Shown here: in pieces, positions 46,577 through 57,099 of the stretch
Position numbering within the stretch: position 1 is the stretch's first letter
Layout of the letters: each line of letters begins with the position of its first letter
From: Lithospermum erythrorhizon
Lineage: Eukaryota; Streptophyta; Magnoliopsida; Boraginales; Boraginaceae
Assembly: GCA_019722365.1 (NCBI GenBank)
Contig: JADFUC010001316.1
Location: 62,001-126,000, forward strand
Reading direction: 5' to 3'
Length of the DNA: 64,000 nucleotides
Translations under genes and position numbers: made by a program
The notes under the pieces: model-generated
What the model was told of the DNA's origin: nothing
The model's input: only the letters and a program-made list of their open reading frames with translations
Databases searched by the model: none

Positions 46577-47420
46577 ACATTTGCATTCACTTCTCCTTTG
46601 CGAAAAGCGTGAAAGTGTAAAGCCTTTCTCCCCACTCCCCCCCGATCAGAGCGCCAAGAGAGGTCCTTACTGGATTTTTCTTCCCGCCTTCATCGTACTT
46701 TGATATTTTAAAGCGATTTCTCGTGAAAACCCGTGTGACGGGCTCGTCGCTCACTAAATGCTGACAACTCCTTAGAGATTATTCTACTACTGTAGGGACC
46801 TCCATAATACTTTTCGGCTGCTACTTTGATTCAAGAAAAACAGTATACACTTGTCTCTTTAATTATTGTTTATACAACTTGTAGTGATCTCAGGATTCGT
46901 ATCCATAATATTATATATTATTTATACGATAGAGTCTAAACAGAAAGTTCCTCAATTACTATACTTAAAAATAGGGGGTAAAATTAAACTTCAACTCCGA
47001 AAAAACACTATTTACTAGTTTGTATAACAAATTAACAACTGAAAGTAAACGGATTTGGGAAGGAGATTTTATACTTTCATATATTTTATTTAATGTTTAT
47101 TTTTTTTAATTTTTCAAGCACGCTATTTTAACTATTTATCTTTTTTTAACATTATCGCCTACTATCTACAATTCAAATTTTTGTCATTTTTCCTTTTCAA
47201 GAAATTTTATGTTTTTCAATTTTTAATGGTTAAAATTATGTCCCAAAAATATAAACGAGCAATTATTTTAAATTAAATATGAATAAATATCGATGTAAAT
47301 ACGACGGACAAGATATTTACTCTGCTGAAAGATTGGAAAATAGACAAACAATACAAGTTTAAGCACATAAAAGTGTAGCATAGCATTGAGAGCCTGATTT
47401 AATTGATTTAGGGTTGAAAC
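46577..47420. other. Intergenic, upstream of the lysine-rich gene
   Basis: GC-richer patch at 46610-46820 of unknown origin, then A/T-rich sequence. No TATA box stands out before the proposed start at 47421. Confidence 0.35.
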
Positions 47421-50400
47421 ATGAAAGTCAAAACTATGAAATTACTGAGCCAAAGGCGTCGTAACTGGTGACCTTCCGGTATAGTTACCACCCCACCGGC
47501 ACCGGTTAAAAATAATTATTCAAAACATATACTCTCTTAAACATAGCTCTATAACAGTTTATATATATAAATACTAATAATTTATAATATATAAATGGAA
47601 AAATTAACAGAAGAAGAGAAGAGTGCCTGAGAGGCAGCAATCTGCCCGCTTCCCTTCCGCCCTCCCTCCCAGAGATCTTATCCTGTCTATTCATTCTTTT
47701 TTGTCTAAATTCATATTGTCCGTCCCTTTACACATTTTATTACCTGCATTATTTTTTGTCTCGTATCAGTTCATTCGTGCCGCTACATAATACTCCGTAA
47801 TTAAAAATCATGGTTCCGCTACTACTTACCTACCCTTACATTTTTATATGTATGTATCATTGTGCTACAGTGTTAGTTCAATTAAACTATTATAATTATA
47901 TTGCCAATTGACAACTGTCATGACCCACAACCGCCTATTCGGGTTTAGCGGTGACCTACAAAACCACGCATGTATAAACTATACTTTGGCCACCTAAATA
48001 ACTCGACTGCTAGTGCCGTCAAGCTGTTACTATACCAAGTTGGCCATATCCTTGCATTCACTAATTGGAGAACCTATTTTAATTGTTGGAAGTTGGTTTA
48101 TTTATTTCATTTGTACAAACTAACGAGGGATCATGAAGCATAGATGTTTATAACTATGAAGGGAATGCATATGTAAAGGAAAATTGTTATGTCGATGAAG
48201 ATTAAAACAAAATTACCCCTCCATCTCTAAAACGATCGCTCACTTTGAATTTCAATGGTTAGAGATGTCTTAATTGGCTTTCACAATTTTTATTTTAATC
48301 GAAATTATAATGTGAATAATAAATTAGGGTGAGAATTTTGTATTTTGATATATTTTTCACAAACTATTATACAACATATTAAAAATGTGTGGTCAAAGTT
48401 TAAAAGGTCAACACATCAAAATTAGAAAGTGAATGATTTTTTAGGGAAAAGGGTATATTACTGTGGAATGAAGGTGTGAATGGATGTTGAGGTAAGAACT
48501 ATATATCAAAGGTGTGATGGATGTAGATTGTAGAGGCAGGAACTATATATCAAAGGCCGTAGAATAGTCAGACTTAACGAAAGTGGTGACCCAACCACTT
48601 AGTGTGATGAGGCTTGGTTGGTTTGGTGTAACTATAGAATGTAGCATGTAGAAATGAATGAGATGTTTGATTGAGGCATTAATTGGTCGGATGACTGTTA
48701 AATTTGTTTTTTGAGATTGTGAAGCATGTTAAATTTGTTTTTTGAGATTGTGAAGCATGAATCTTTGTCTGTACAAAATTGGGAGGTGAAGTTGTAGCTG
48801 GTTTCCTTGGATGGGTATCCAATTTGATTTCCAGTGATGTTAGTTTGTATGAATATCAGACCTTTCTAAGGCCTAGTTGTGAATAGTTATTCATAAGCCT
48901 GCTCTAGCTTTTGATAGTAGTATAGTTCAACTTATTGCCATTGCTTGGATTGAGATTTGACCCAGGTGAGGCTAAATGACTAAAATTAGCCTAGGTAGGG
49001 AAATCGAGGTGAATATATTGAAATGTTGTTCGATTTACTTAACCTCGAATAGATGAATCAATATAAATTTAAAATAGAATTTTACATTTAAAACTATAAC
49101 CTAGATTAACCAACATTACACTAGGATTTGGGGGTTTAATGAGTTGAGGGTTAAAGAGGGTGAATGTAATAACTTAGATTAACCTCAATTAATGTGGGTG
49201 AAACTATTTTGTGTGCCCCAAACAGGGTGAATGAGTAGTTTAACTAGATTTACCCCGATTCACTATGGTTGCATGATGTTGACAACAATATGATTACATC
49301 GACAGTGTACATGTGCAAAATAGTATCCTATCTTGATCACAATTATACCAGGATTACATTCTATTATACATTTTTTAACAGATTGTTTTGTCTGTACATC
49401 TGGGGTTTGTATGTAAAGTTGCGTGACCAGTATCTTATGTGCATAATTGTTCAGATAAGGAACCCTTATGTTAGACATTGAGAAAATACTTAGCATTCGT
49501 ATATGTTAATGGGTAATTGATTGTAGCTATATTTATGTGTGTAGGCAGGCTCATCCAGGGGGAGCGCTGAAAACTAACAAGGCAGCAGCTTTAGCTAAAT
49601 TTCTGCAAAGGAAATTACAGGATCCAAATGGATTGGCTTCTGTTGATCCACGGGTGGTTGAAATGGCTGTAAAAAATGCCAAAGAAACTGTCCGAGCAAG
49701 TGAGTTACTTTAACTCATTTTCTATCAATTTGCTAATTCATTTTATTGTTGTAGATATTTCTAACATTTTGCAACTTACTGATTTCTGCCTTTGTCCCAA
49801 ACACACATAAATAAAACATTCAATATTATACAATTTATCAATGATGTCTAATTATATGTTCTCAATTTTCTTTTTCTTTCTATCATTTTCTTAATCAAAT
49901 TGTATTAATTGGCATATTTTGGTTTTAAAATTTGTATGGAGAGAGAAATGATGTTCGATATACAATCCAACTCTGAAATTTATCATCATGATGAATTATA
50001 ATGCACTATGATCTGATCTCTCTCCTGCAACCGTCTTCTTGTTCCCTGTTTTTCTCTTTTTGGTGTTATGTTTTATATTTTTGTTTCCCACTGTAAAATC
50101 AATATTGGAATCTTTTCTTTTCTCAAAGTTTATTTTTGTTTAGCCTGAAAGAATTTTTTCTAAGTTATTTAATTGTTCTTTGTTGCCCAAGCCCCAAAGT
50201 TATTGCAATATAAATTTAGTGAATTTATATTTTCCTTTATAGATGCTTACGATTTTAGTATAAACTATTGCAATTTGTTGAGGGACCAAGGCGGAAAAAA
50301 CAATACTGCGGCTTCCTTTCTGTTTTTTCTTTGTTACTCCGTATGAGGCAAGGATGCCCTTATGTTTTTAAAGTTCCAGGACCGATGGAGGTCAGATTTG

Positions 50401-50937
50401 TCACTTGCTACTACTGTCTCCCATATACCCTTCATGAGCAGTCCAGTATAAAATTAGGCATTCCCATATGTATAAAATATGTTGTTCCCTGTAGCTCTTA
50501 GAATTTAATACGGAGTAACTTTTAGGATGAATTCTTCATTGTATATATTCTAAACAATAAACAGAGAGTCTAATATGTAAGATTCGTTATGTATCATATT
50601 TGACTTGCCATGTCTATACATGAACTGAAACATATCATAATTGGAAACAAGTTTAGCTTTTATATATTGATGTTCACGAAGAAGGCTTTAATCTGCATTT
50701 TCAGGTGGCTCGTCTAGTTCAGGAAGAATAATTCATCACGTGGATTCTTTTGGAGACTCTGAGGTGCCTTTTTAATTCACATCTATGTAAATTGTATATC
50801 AAAATAATCCTTAATTGTTCTCAACATGGCAGAATTCTCTTGGCGAGGAGGAAGTGAAAGCTTGTGAGATAAAGAAACAGATCAAGAAGAAGAAAAGGAA
50901 GAGAAATAAGAACAAAAAAGATAAGGTCGTCGTCTGA
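47421..50937 (+). CDS. Small lysine-rich protein, unrecognised, four exons proposed
   Basis: The last three exons are well supported: 49545-49699, 50705-50763 and 50833-50937, with GT-AG introns and phases that join in one frame to a TGA at 50935-50937. Codons split across the first two introns are completed correctly. The first exon (47421-47467, ATG then KVKTMKLLSQRRRNW) is inferred from an ATG, a GTGACC donor and matching phase; its intron is about 2.1 kb. The joined product is 121 residues. It has a helical, basic middle (HPGGALKTNKAAALAKFLQR, then VDPRVVEMAVKNAKETVRA), a Gly/Ser spacer, an acidic patch (DSFGDSE...GEEE) and a C-terminal Lys/Arg run (about 97-118). That run looks like a nuclear or nucleolar targeting signal. 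I do not recognise the family. An alternative start further upstream or in the large intron cannot be excluded. Confidence 0.6.
47890..48060. repeat. Possible LTR fragment in intron 1
   Basis: GTCATGACCCACAACCGCC at 47917 resembles the TGTCA(T/C)GACCC start of some Ty3-type LTRs and is GC-richer than its surroundings. No partner copy is in the window. Confidence 0.2.
48490..48556 (+). repeat. Two-copy repeat, 44-bp period
   Basis: AGGTAAGAACTATATATCAA at 48490 recurs as AGGCAGGAACTATATATCAA at 48534. Lies in the large intron of the lysine-rich gene. Confidence 0.6.
48696..48757 (+). repeat. Exact 31-bp tandem duplication
   Basis: TGTTAAATTTGTTTTTTGAG followed by ATTGTGAAGCA occurs twice in a row with no mismatch (48696-48726 and 48727-48757), suggesting a recent slip. 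It is intronic in the proposed gene model. Confidence 0.85.
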
Positions 50938-53210
50938 TATCAATGATTTTTTTAATTGAGATGTAGTATCATTTCGCTCTTTCATTTTGCAGGGTGGGTA
51001 ATCGTGTTGATGAAACTAGTACTCATCTTTTTTGTCAATTGTGATTTCACAAATCGTATTTGGATTCTTAAATTTTTTTACCTACACTTACAAACATGAC
51101 GGTTAAATAACTAGTTTCCTTTTAGATATTTAAACCTCGAAAGAGCCACATTAATCAGAGCATAATCTTAGGTGCTTATATGAAAAAAGTAATTATGTTT
51201 ATACATTGTGGATAAGTGAGACTGGCTTATCTAACGGTTCTAATAAATAGGGATATATTTGTTCTTAGGGGTATTATATTTTCACATTAAGTTTTTTTTA
51301 AAAGAAAAATTTGAAAAAATAATTCAGTTATAGCAATTTCTTTCATTTGATTAATTGGTATGTGGTTTTGCTGGTTATGCAATGTTATATGGACAATCAG
51401 CTAAATTTTGAGTTACAACCACCAAAATTCAAACGGTTACAATGTAGCGTATTAAAGCTTTTAGTTTTTTTTGTTCTTTGGTTGTTGAATTTATCTATCC
51501 CTCATAACAAAACGTAGTGGGTGCATTACATAGTTATTAACCCGCTATATGGTGGAAGATACGCTGATGAAGCCAACTTTAATTTGCCAATTTTAATCGT
51601 AGTTAGAATCGCTTATGTAATCTTGCTTAAGTCTATTCAACAAATGATGCAACACTCCATCGCCATTTGATTCGGGGCCTTTACTGAAACCAAACGAAAT
51701 CAAGATCAAAAACCACCACTAACATCATCATCATCAAGATCAAAACTACCAACATCATCATTAAGGTAAGAAGATTTTTCTAGGATGCAGAAAATGTAAA
51801 AAATAAAATCAAATTTCTATCATCTTCATATTACAATTTTTAAGTTAAACATAATCTCTCATTAAATGAACACTACTTTCATTACAATTTCAAATCTATG
51901 TTAAAAAAAAGCTTTTGACAATAATAACTCAAATTCTTCTATATTACAATTCTTGGCACTGAACATAATCATTATTTCAAAACTAAGAATAATCATTGAC
52001 TAATTTGAAAAAAAAAATACACTATCATTTTCATGTTACAATTACAAAACAAATCTTTGCTTAAAATGATTTTATTGAGCATAAAAATATCTATTTTGTA
52101 TTGGAATTGATCACATGCCTTACTCAAAACCTTAATCTCAATTAATCCTTCCATCTCATTGTACGTTGAGTGTGCAGCTGCCGCACGAGGTGGTTAATAA
52201 TTTTTCTTTGTAGGAGACTAGGAAGTCTTCGAGTATATATATTGATGTGATCTTTGTTTGCTCTTACAATATTAGTTTAGGAGTATTTTAACCACTAGAT
52301 TTCACTAAATTACATATAGAACCTCAACTCTTTTGTAATTATATTTTAAGCATTGCTCAATTGAAATGAAGAGTAAAGACACACAATATTAACCCATCTT
52401 CATATACAATTTTAAAATTAAACATAATCATATTCATATTACTATTTAAAAATAAATCTTAATAAAAAAAGGTTGTACTAAATACAAATACATTTATTTT
52501 GTATAGAAATTTCATAAATATATCTTTACTGTGATCTTTTAATCGTGATTTTATTCGATTATAGGTTATAATAATGTAGATTTATTTTATGCTAATATTT
52601 TTGTCACCATGATGAAATATCGGGTGTCAGGCAGGGAGATAAAAGGTGGAGACTTTGTGAAGTGTTTATGAAAGAGGTAGAAATCAAAATATGTTTCGCT
52701 TCCTTTCGACGCTGCCATTGAAATGAATGTTTACCCATTCTCTTTTATAATGTCAATTACAAAGGGTATTGTATTACTTTATTTCATAAATGACATCGCA
52801 CTAAATTGAGTATACAAAATAATTCTATGATACACAATAAATTAAAGACAAGCTAGACTGCGGCACCGATAACTAGTAAGTATTAATTGGTTGTTGTAGC
52901 GTAATAAAATGGGACAGTCGGGGAAATGGTGCACGGAATCTGGCTGAGGAGAGCGGTGTCCGAAAATAGAGATTATTTATTTATTTATCATTCAATTTTT
53001 CATATTTTGGTGAATTTACATTTTTATCCTTGTGTAAGCAACTTGCTTACTAATATGTCAGAAGCATCTAAATTACTCTCCGATACTATTATTAATCACT
53101 ATCACCTACATATATACAAGCGAATAAACGTCATAAGCCTTTCATTATTAATTACTAAATTATCCTTCTCTCTAAAAATTTAAAAGTTAGAAGTTCTAAT
53201 ATGTATTAAT
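50938..53210. other. AT-rich intergenic, no gene seen
   Basis: Contains a trinucleotide-like CATCATCATCAAGATCAA patch at 51720-51765 and long A/T runs. Short open frames (for example 52926-53183) have no recognisable product. Confidence 0.45.
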
Positions 53211-53212
53211 TA

Positions 53213-53710
53213 CTACTTCATCCGTTTTTTGATTTGACGTTTTCATATATATATCGAGATCGAACTTTGACTATCAATTATTCTTAAACTATATGTTCAA
53301 AAATTATAAGAAAATGATATTATGAAACTATTTTCAAAGATGAACTTGATAATATAAAATTTATATTTATTAAAATAATACTCCTTTCGTATCTAAAAGA
53401 TTGTCATATTTTAATTTTTTCACTTTTTCATAGTTCAACTTTGACCGTAGATATTTTTGTTTGTGTTTTTATAATATTTTATGAAAAATATATCAATGGA
53501 AATAATTTGAATTGTATTTTTTATTGATATATTTTTCATAAAGTATTATAAAACATAGACAAAAAAATTTACTGTCAAAGTTCAACTATGAAAAAGTAAA
53601 AAAGTCAATATGTGACGATCTTTTAGAGATGGAAGGAGTAAGTAATTAGTAATTAATGATCAAAGTTTCAGCTCGATATATGAAAACGTCGAATAAAAAA
53701 TCGGTTGTAG
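53213..53710. mobile_element. Outer Stowaway MITE, split by an inner MITE
   Basis: The left arm CTACTTCATCCG, TTTGACGTTTTCATATATAT and GAACTTTGA are mirrored at 53640-53710 (read inward: CTACAACCGATTTTTTATTC, GACGTTTTCATATATCGAG, AAACTTTGA). TA flanks both outer ends (53211-53212 and 53711-53712). Without the inner element and its extra TA the outer copy is about 238 bp. Confidence 0.72.
53381..53638. mobile_element. Inner Stowaway MITE, intact
   Basis: Terminal inverted repeats of about 28 bases: CTCCTTTCGTATCTAAAAGA on the left and CTCCTTCCATCTCTAAAAGA on the right read inward. TA duplication at 53379-53380 and 53639-53640. The subterminal TTTTTCATAGTTCAACTTTG pairs with CAAAGTTCAACTATGAAAAA. 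258 bp, non-coding. Confidence 0.85.
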
Positions 53711-54090
53711 TATTAAGTATTCATCATATTTTATACTTACACATACGTAGTGATTATCAATCTAAAGTAAATCATCAAGACATATTTATTTTATTAAGGA
53801 CATACGTCACATTACATTTAGCATATATATACTCATAATTAGCGCCAAGATCCCACTTTTTAATTAATCCTTTGTTTGTTTATCTCTAACGCATGCTTAA
53901 CGATTCAAACATATGCATCAATAACATAATTATTATTTTTGCTCAATTTTGAAATTTGTATAACTTTCTATGATTCAATTTACAAGAATAATTATGCTAG
54001 TGAAATAATAATATTTATGTAAACTATTATAATAATTATTATTATAATAGTTGTTAGTTAAATAATTATATATTTTTTGTAGAATTATTA

Positions 54091-54338
54091 CTCCCTCCGT
54101 CCCTAAAAGATTAGTTAGATTTTTGACTTTTAATAGCTAAATTGATCGTAGATATTTTTCGTTTTTATGTTTTATAATATTTTATGAAAATATATAAATA
54201 AAAAATACATTTCAAATTCTTTCCATTGATATATTTTTCATCAAATATTATACAACACAAACAAAAATATTTATGGTCAAATTTCAACTATTTAAAAGTC
54301 AAAAAGTCAAAATGTGATAATCTTTTGTGACGGAGGAG
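54091..54338. mobile_element. Stowaway MITE, intact
   Basis: CTCCCTCCGTCCCTAAAAGA on the left pairs with CTCCTCCGTCACAAAAGA on the right read inward. TA flanks both ends (54089-54090, 54339-54340). 248 bp. The left end is the exact canonical Stowaway start. Confidence 0.87.
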
Positions 54339-54340
54339 TA

Positions 54341-55849
54341 TTATTATTTTAATATGATGTACGATGGAACAAATTATATTCCCTGCAAGAGTACTCCAGT
54401 CGTGGTAGTAGTACACAGTTGCTCAAGTAAGCAGTCGAATCCACCTATGAACTTCGTTTACTTAAATTAATTGTAGGGCTTGTAAATGAAATCCAAGTAT
54501 TAGAATTGATCAGAATAAACTAGTTAAACTTAAACTAACAAAGGCAATTAAAAGTGATAAACTTACGAATAAACGATTACTGCAGACGACTTCACCTAAC
54601 AAGTAGATTTCATCCAAATAATGATTTATCAACACTAGGTCCACTCTCTCGTTAGTTCGGCATAACTGCCTCTGTCGCTGGGTTCACCTAGTGTTCTCGC
54701 TTTTAATTAATCTCCTATGTCACTAAGTGAAATTAATTAGCTAAAACCCAAGTCATAAAGGAATCTATTTAACTAATCAACGCTATTGCACACTTCCTCA
54801 GAGGCACAACCCACTAATTAACTAATCAAGCGATCTATTATGCCTTCCTTTGGCCGAGTGTTACATAATACTCAGTGGATTCTCGCATAGCACTGCCGAT
54901 TCTAAACAATCGAATCAAATTAAGTTCAATGATTAATACTAAATATAGCTTATAATAATCTTAAACTGATAGAAAAATACACTGTCAAGGCTACATCAAA
55001 ACCCCCAGTAATAATAAATTTAGCTACTCATACCTAAATAAATAATAACAATATTATCAAAGTATAAATTAATTAGAGTGTTAATAAAGAAGTATAAATA
55101 CTATCAATTGTCTTCAACGAAACGATCAAGGAAAAAATGTAATATAATAGTAAGCTGCTGCGTGAATTACTGCTGCCGATTACTGCCGAAGAGAAAAGTG
55201 AATTAATATAATATTCAGTCAGCTCGCTGACTTTATATAAGAAGAGTGCTAACTCCTTGCCTTTTATTCTCCGACAGGCTAGAGCACCCACCACCTTTTT
55301 CTTTCCTTTTTTCGATCAGACTTTTTGTCAACTCTTCCGAAAATTACATGACTCGCCCGTAACTCTCTTTAGCATTTTCCTCGTCTAAATTAAGATATTT
55401 CCAAATAATAATAAAATATCTAATCACATAATATATAATATTTGTCAATTAAAACCATCAAAACAACCGAATTATGAGTAATAAAGTACCCAAAATCATA
55501 CTAAAAACTATGACAAATATTAACTAATCAATGTAGAACTATTGTTATTATTATTATAATATGTATTAATTAAATAAACATATGCTTTGAAAGTGTAATT
55601 ATGTTATCATTATTAATATTGTATTTTAATTTCATGATATGAAATTTATATATCGGGATCCACAACAATTTAAATTATACTTTAAATCATATAAATTTAA
55701 CTGCACAAAAAAATAATTTAGTGATACTATATTGATGATCAATTAAGCATTATATTTTAACAAAATGACATCAAATTACAAAGTTAATATTTCAGATATC
55801 TCTCATGACATCTCTCAGCTTTCTCGTATATTATATCTTTTACGAATAT
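54341..55849. other. Unclassified, partly repeat-like, no gene
   Basis: 54600-54900 is rich in CTAGGTCCACTCTCTCG and GGTTCACCTAGTGTT phrases. A TATATAAAG box lies on the minus strand near 55240, with a CTGCTGCCGATTACTGCCGA doublet nearby at 55170. This could be an LTR or TRIM remnant on the minus strand, but no second copy or edge was found. The remainder is A/T-rich. Confidence 0.3.
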
Positions 55850-56059
55850 CAGATTTTATCAGAATATTTTTATATTATATTTAAAGAGTTATTTGCTATC
55901 AAAGTATGCCTTAAAAAATAAGTATATTAATTAGAAAAAAATTCAAAGCACTGTAAGTTTTTTTATACAGGTTTAGAATGATTTCGAATTAAACATAAAA
56001 AATGTAACAAATATTTAAGAAATTGTTGTATGTCGTGCATCGCACGTCTACTTTACTAG
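55850..56059 (+). mobile_element. Helitron 3' end with hairpin (family H copy 3)
   Basis: Ends with CGTGC-ATC-GCACG (56034-56046), a perfect 5-bp stem, then nine bases, then CTAG (56056-56059) and host T. This is the canonical Helitron terminus. The preceding 180 bases match the end of copy 1 at 1780-1955. The 5' end is not defined. Confidence 0.65.
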
Positions 56060-56894
56060 TTGAAAAAGTGTAATCTACCGCGTAAGCACTGCTTGTCAAG
56101 CATAACCGTCAACAACCTAAGACTAACTTCGATTAAAAAAAGTAAATCATCCTAAAAGTAAAAACACGGCAACTAGTAACCCGGGCCTCAAGGCAACATG
56201 CACCTACGCTTCCAGGGGCAACCCGCCCCAATGAAGGATTCCACTATGACAGAGCATCATAAATAAGGACTTGGCGTGAATGCTCCCATTCTTCTCTATA
56301 CTTTATTCTACTCCTATTCGGATGTATAAGTCCGTGCCTCCTACTTCAAAAACACCTATCCTCCACTACACACTACTATCCCTGGGCAGATACACAATCC
56401 ACGCGAACGATCACTACGCTGCACTGTCATAATCAAATGTTAATACCAGCTTGTACAACGCAAAGGAGTTTATAGAACACTTCATACATTTAGCCTATTA
56501 AAATAAAAATAAACCTCAAAGCCTCGCTTTGCTCCCACAAAAATACAATGCAACTGCTTCTCGGCACACTCTAGGGTCCGCATTCACAGGCCTTTATAGT
56601 GTAAGACACAAACAAGTTTATGGTAAACACTACCATAAAACAAAATTCCATCTTGTTAATACAATAAATGCAATCATTCCTCTTCCTTCTTTATTTTAGA
56701 CATGCGTATCTTCTATCTCGATCACCAAGTAATTTTTCCATTAACCAAATCATATTCACCGAGATCTTCTTTATAAATAGGGAACAAAATCTCTTCTCGA
56801 AGATACACTCTGCCCTCGAGTTGTTGCTACCATCTATCAGAGACAGTTGGTCTTGACATCGCGAAATACTTGGATAATTTTTCTTCCACTAACA
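56060..56894 (-). mobile_element. 3' LTR of a Sirevirus-like copia element
   Basis: On the minus strand it starts TGTTAGTGGAAGAAAAATTA at 56894, right after the purine tract CCCAAAGGGGGAGTT. The left end is not resolved and may abut the Helitron end at 56059. The open frame at 56668-56856 has no recognisable product. Confidence 0.5.
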
Positions 56895-56909
56895 AACTCC
56901 CCCTTTGGG
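56895..56909 (-). other. Polypurine tract of Sirevirus-like element
   Basis: CCCAAAGGGGGAGTT on the minus strand, adjoining the LTR. Additional GGGGGAGATG motifs occur at 57251-57260 and 58927-58936, consistent with the repeated polypurine tracts described for Sireviruses. Confidence 0.6.
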
Positions 56910-57099
56910 TATGTTTTTCGCGACAAATATTTTGAGAACCTTACATCAACATAATTCAACAGATATACCCGTTGAAATAGAAAAGCGTGAATATCCGCGA
57001 AATAAACACAACCTCATATCACAATTTAGAGTATATAACCACAACAGACAAAGCGTGAAATAATCAAGAATAAACATTAATGAATACTTAACACAAACA

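Noticed and set aside
46381..46620. 79-residue plus-strand frame with plausible-looking composition
   Set aside because: Most of it lies over a hAT-like edge and TCGA-rich interior shared with other relics, so coding is unlikely.
47442..47507. GC-rich minus-strand open patch (peptide RWGGNYTGRSPVTTPLAQ then stop)
   Set aside because: It looks codon-like but has no acceptor-type splice site before it and no upstream partner exon. It overlaps the proposed first exon and donor of the plus-strand gene. Kept only as an alternative reading.
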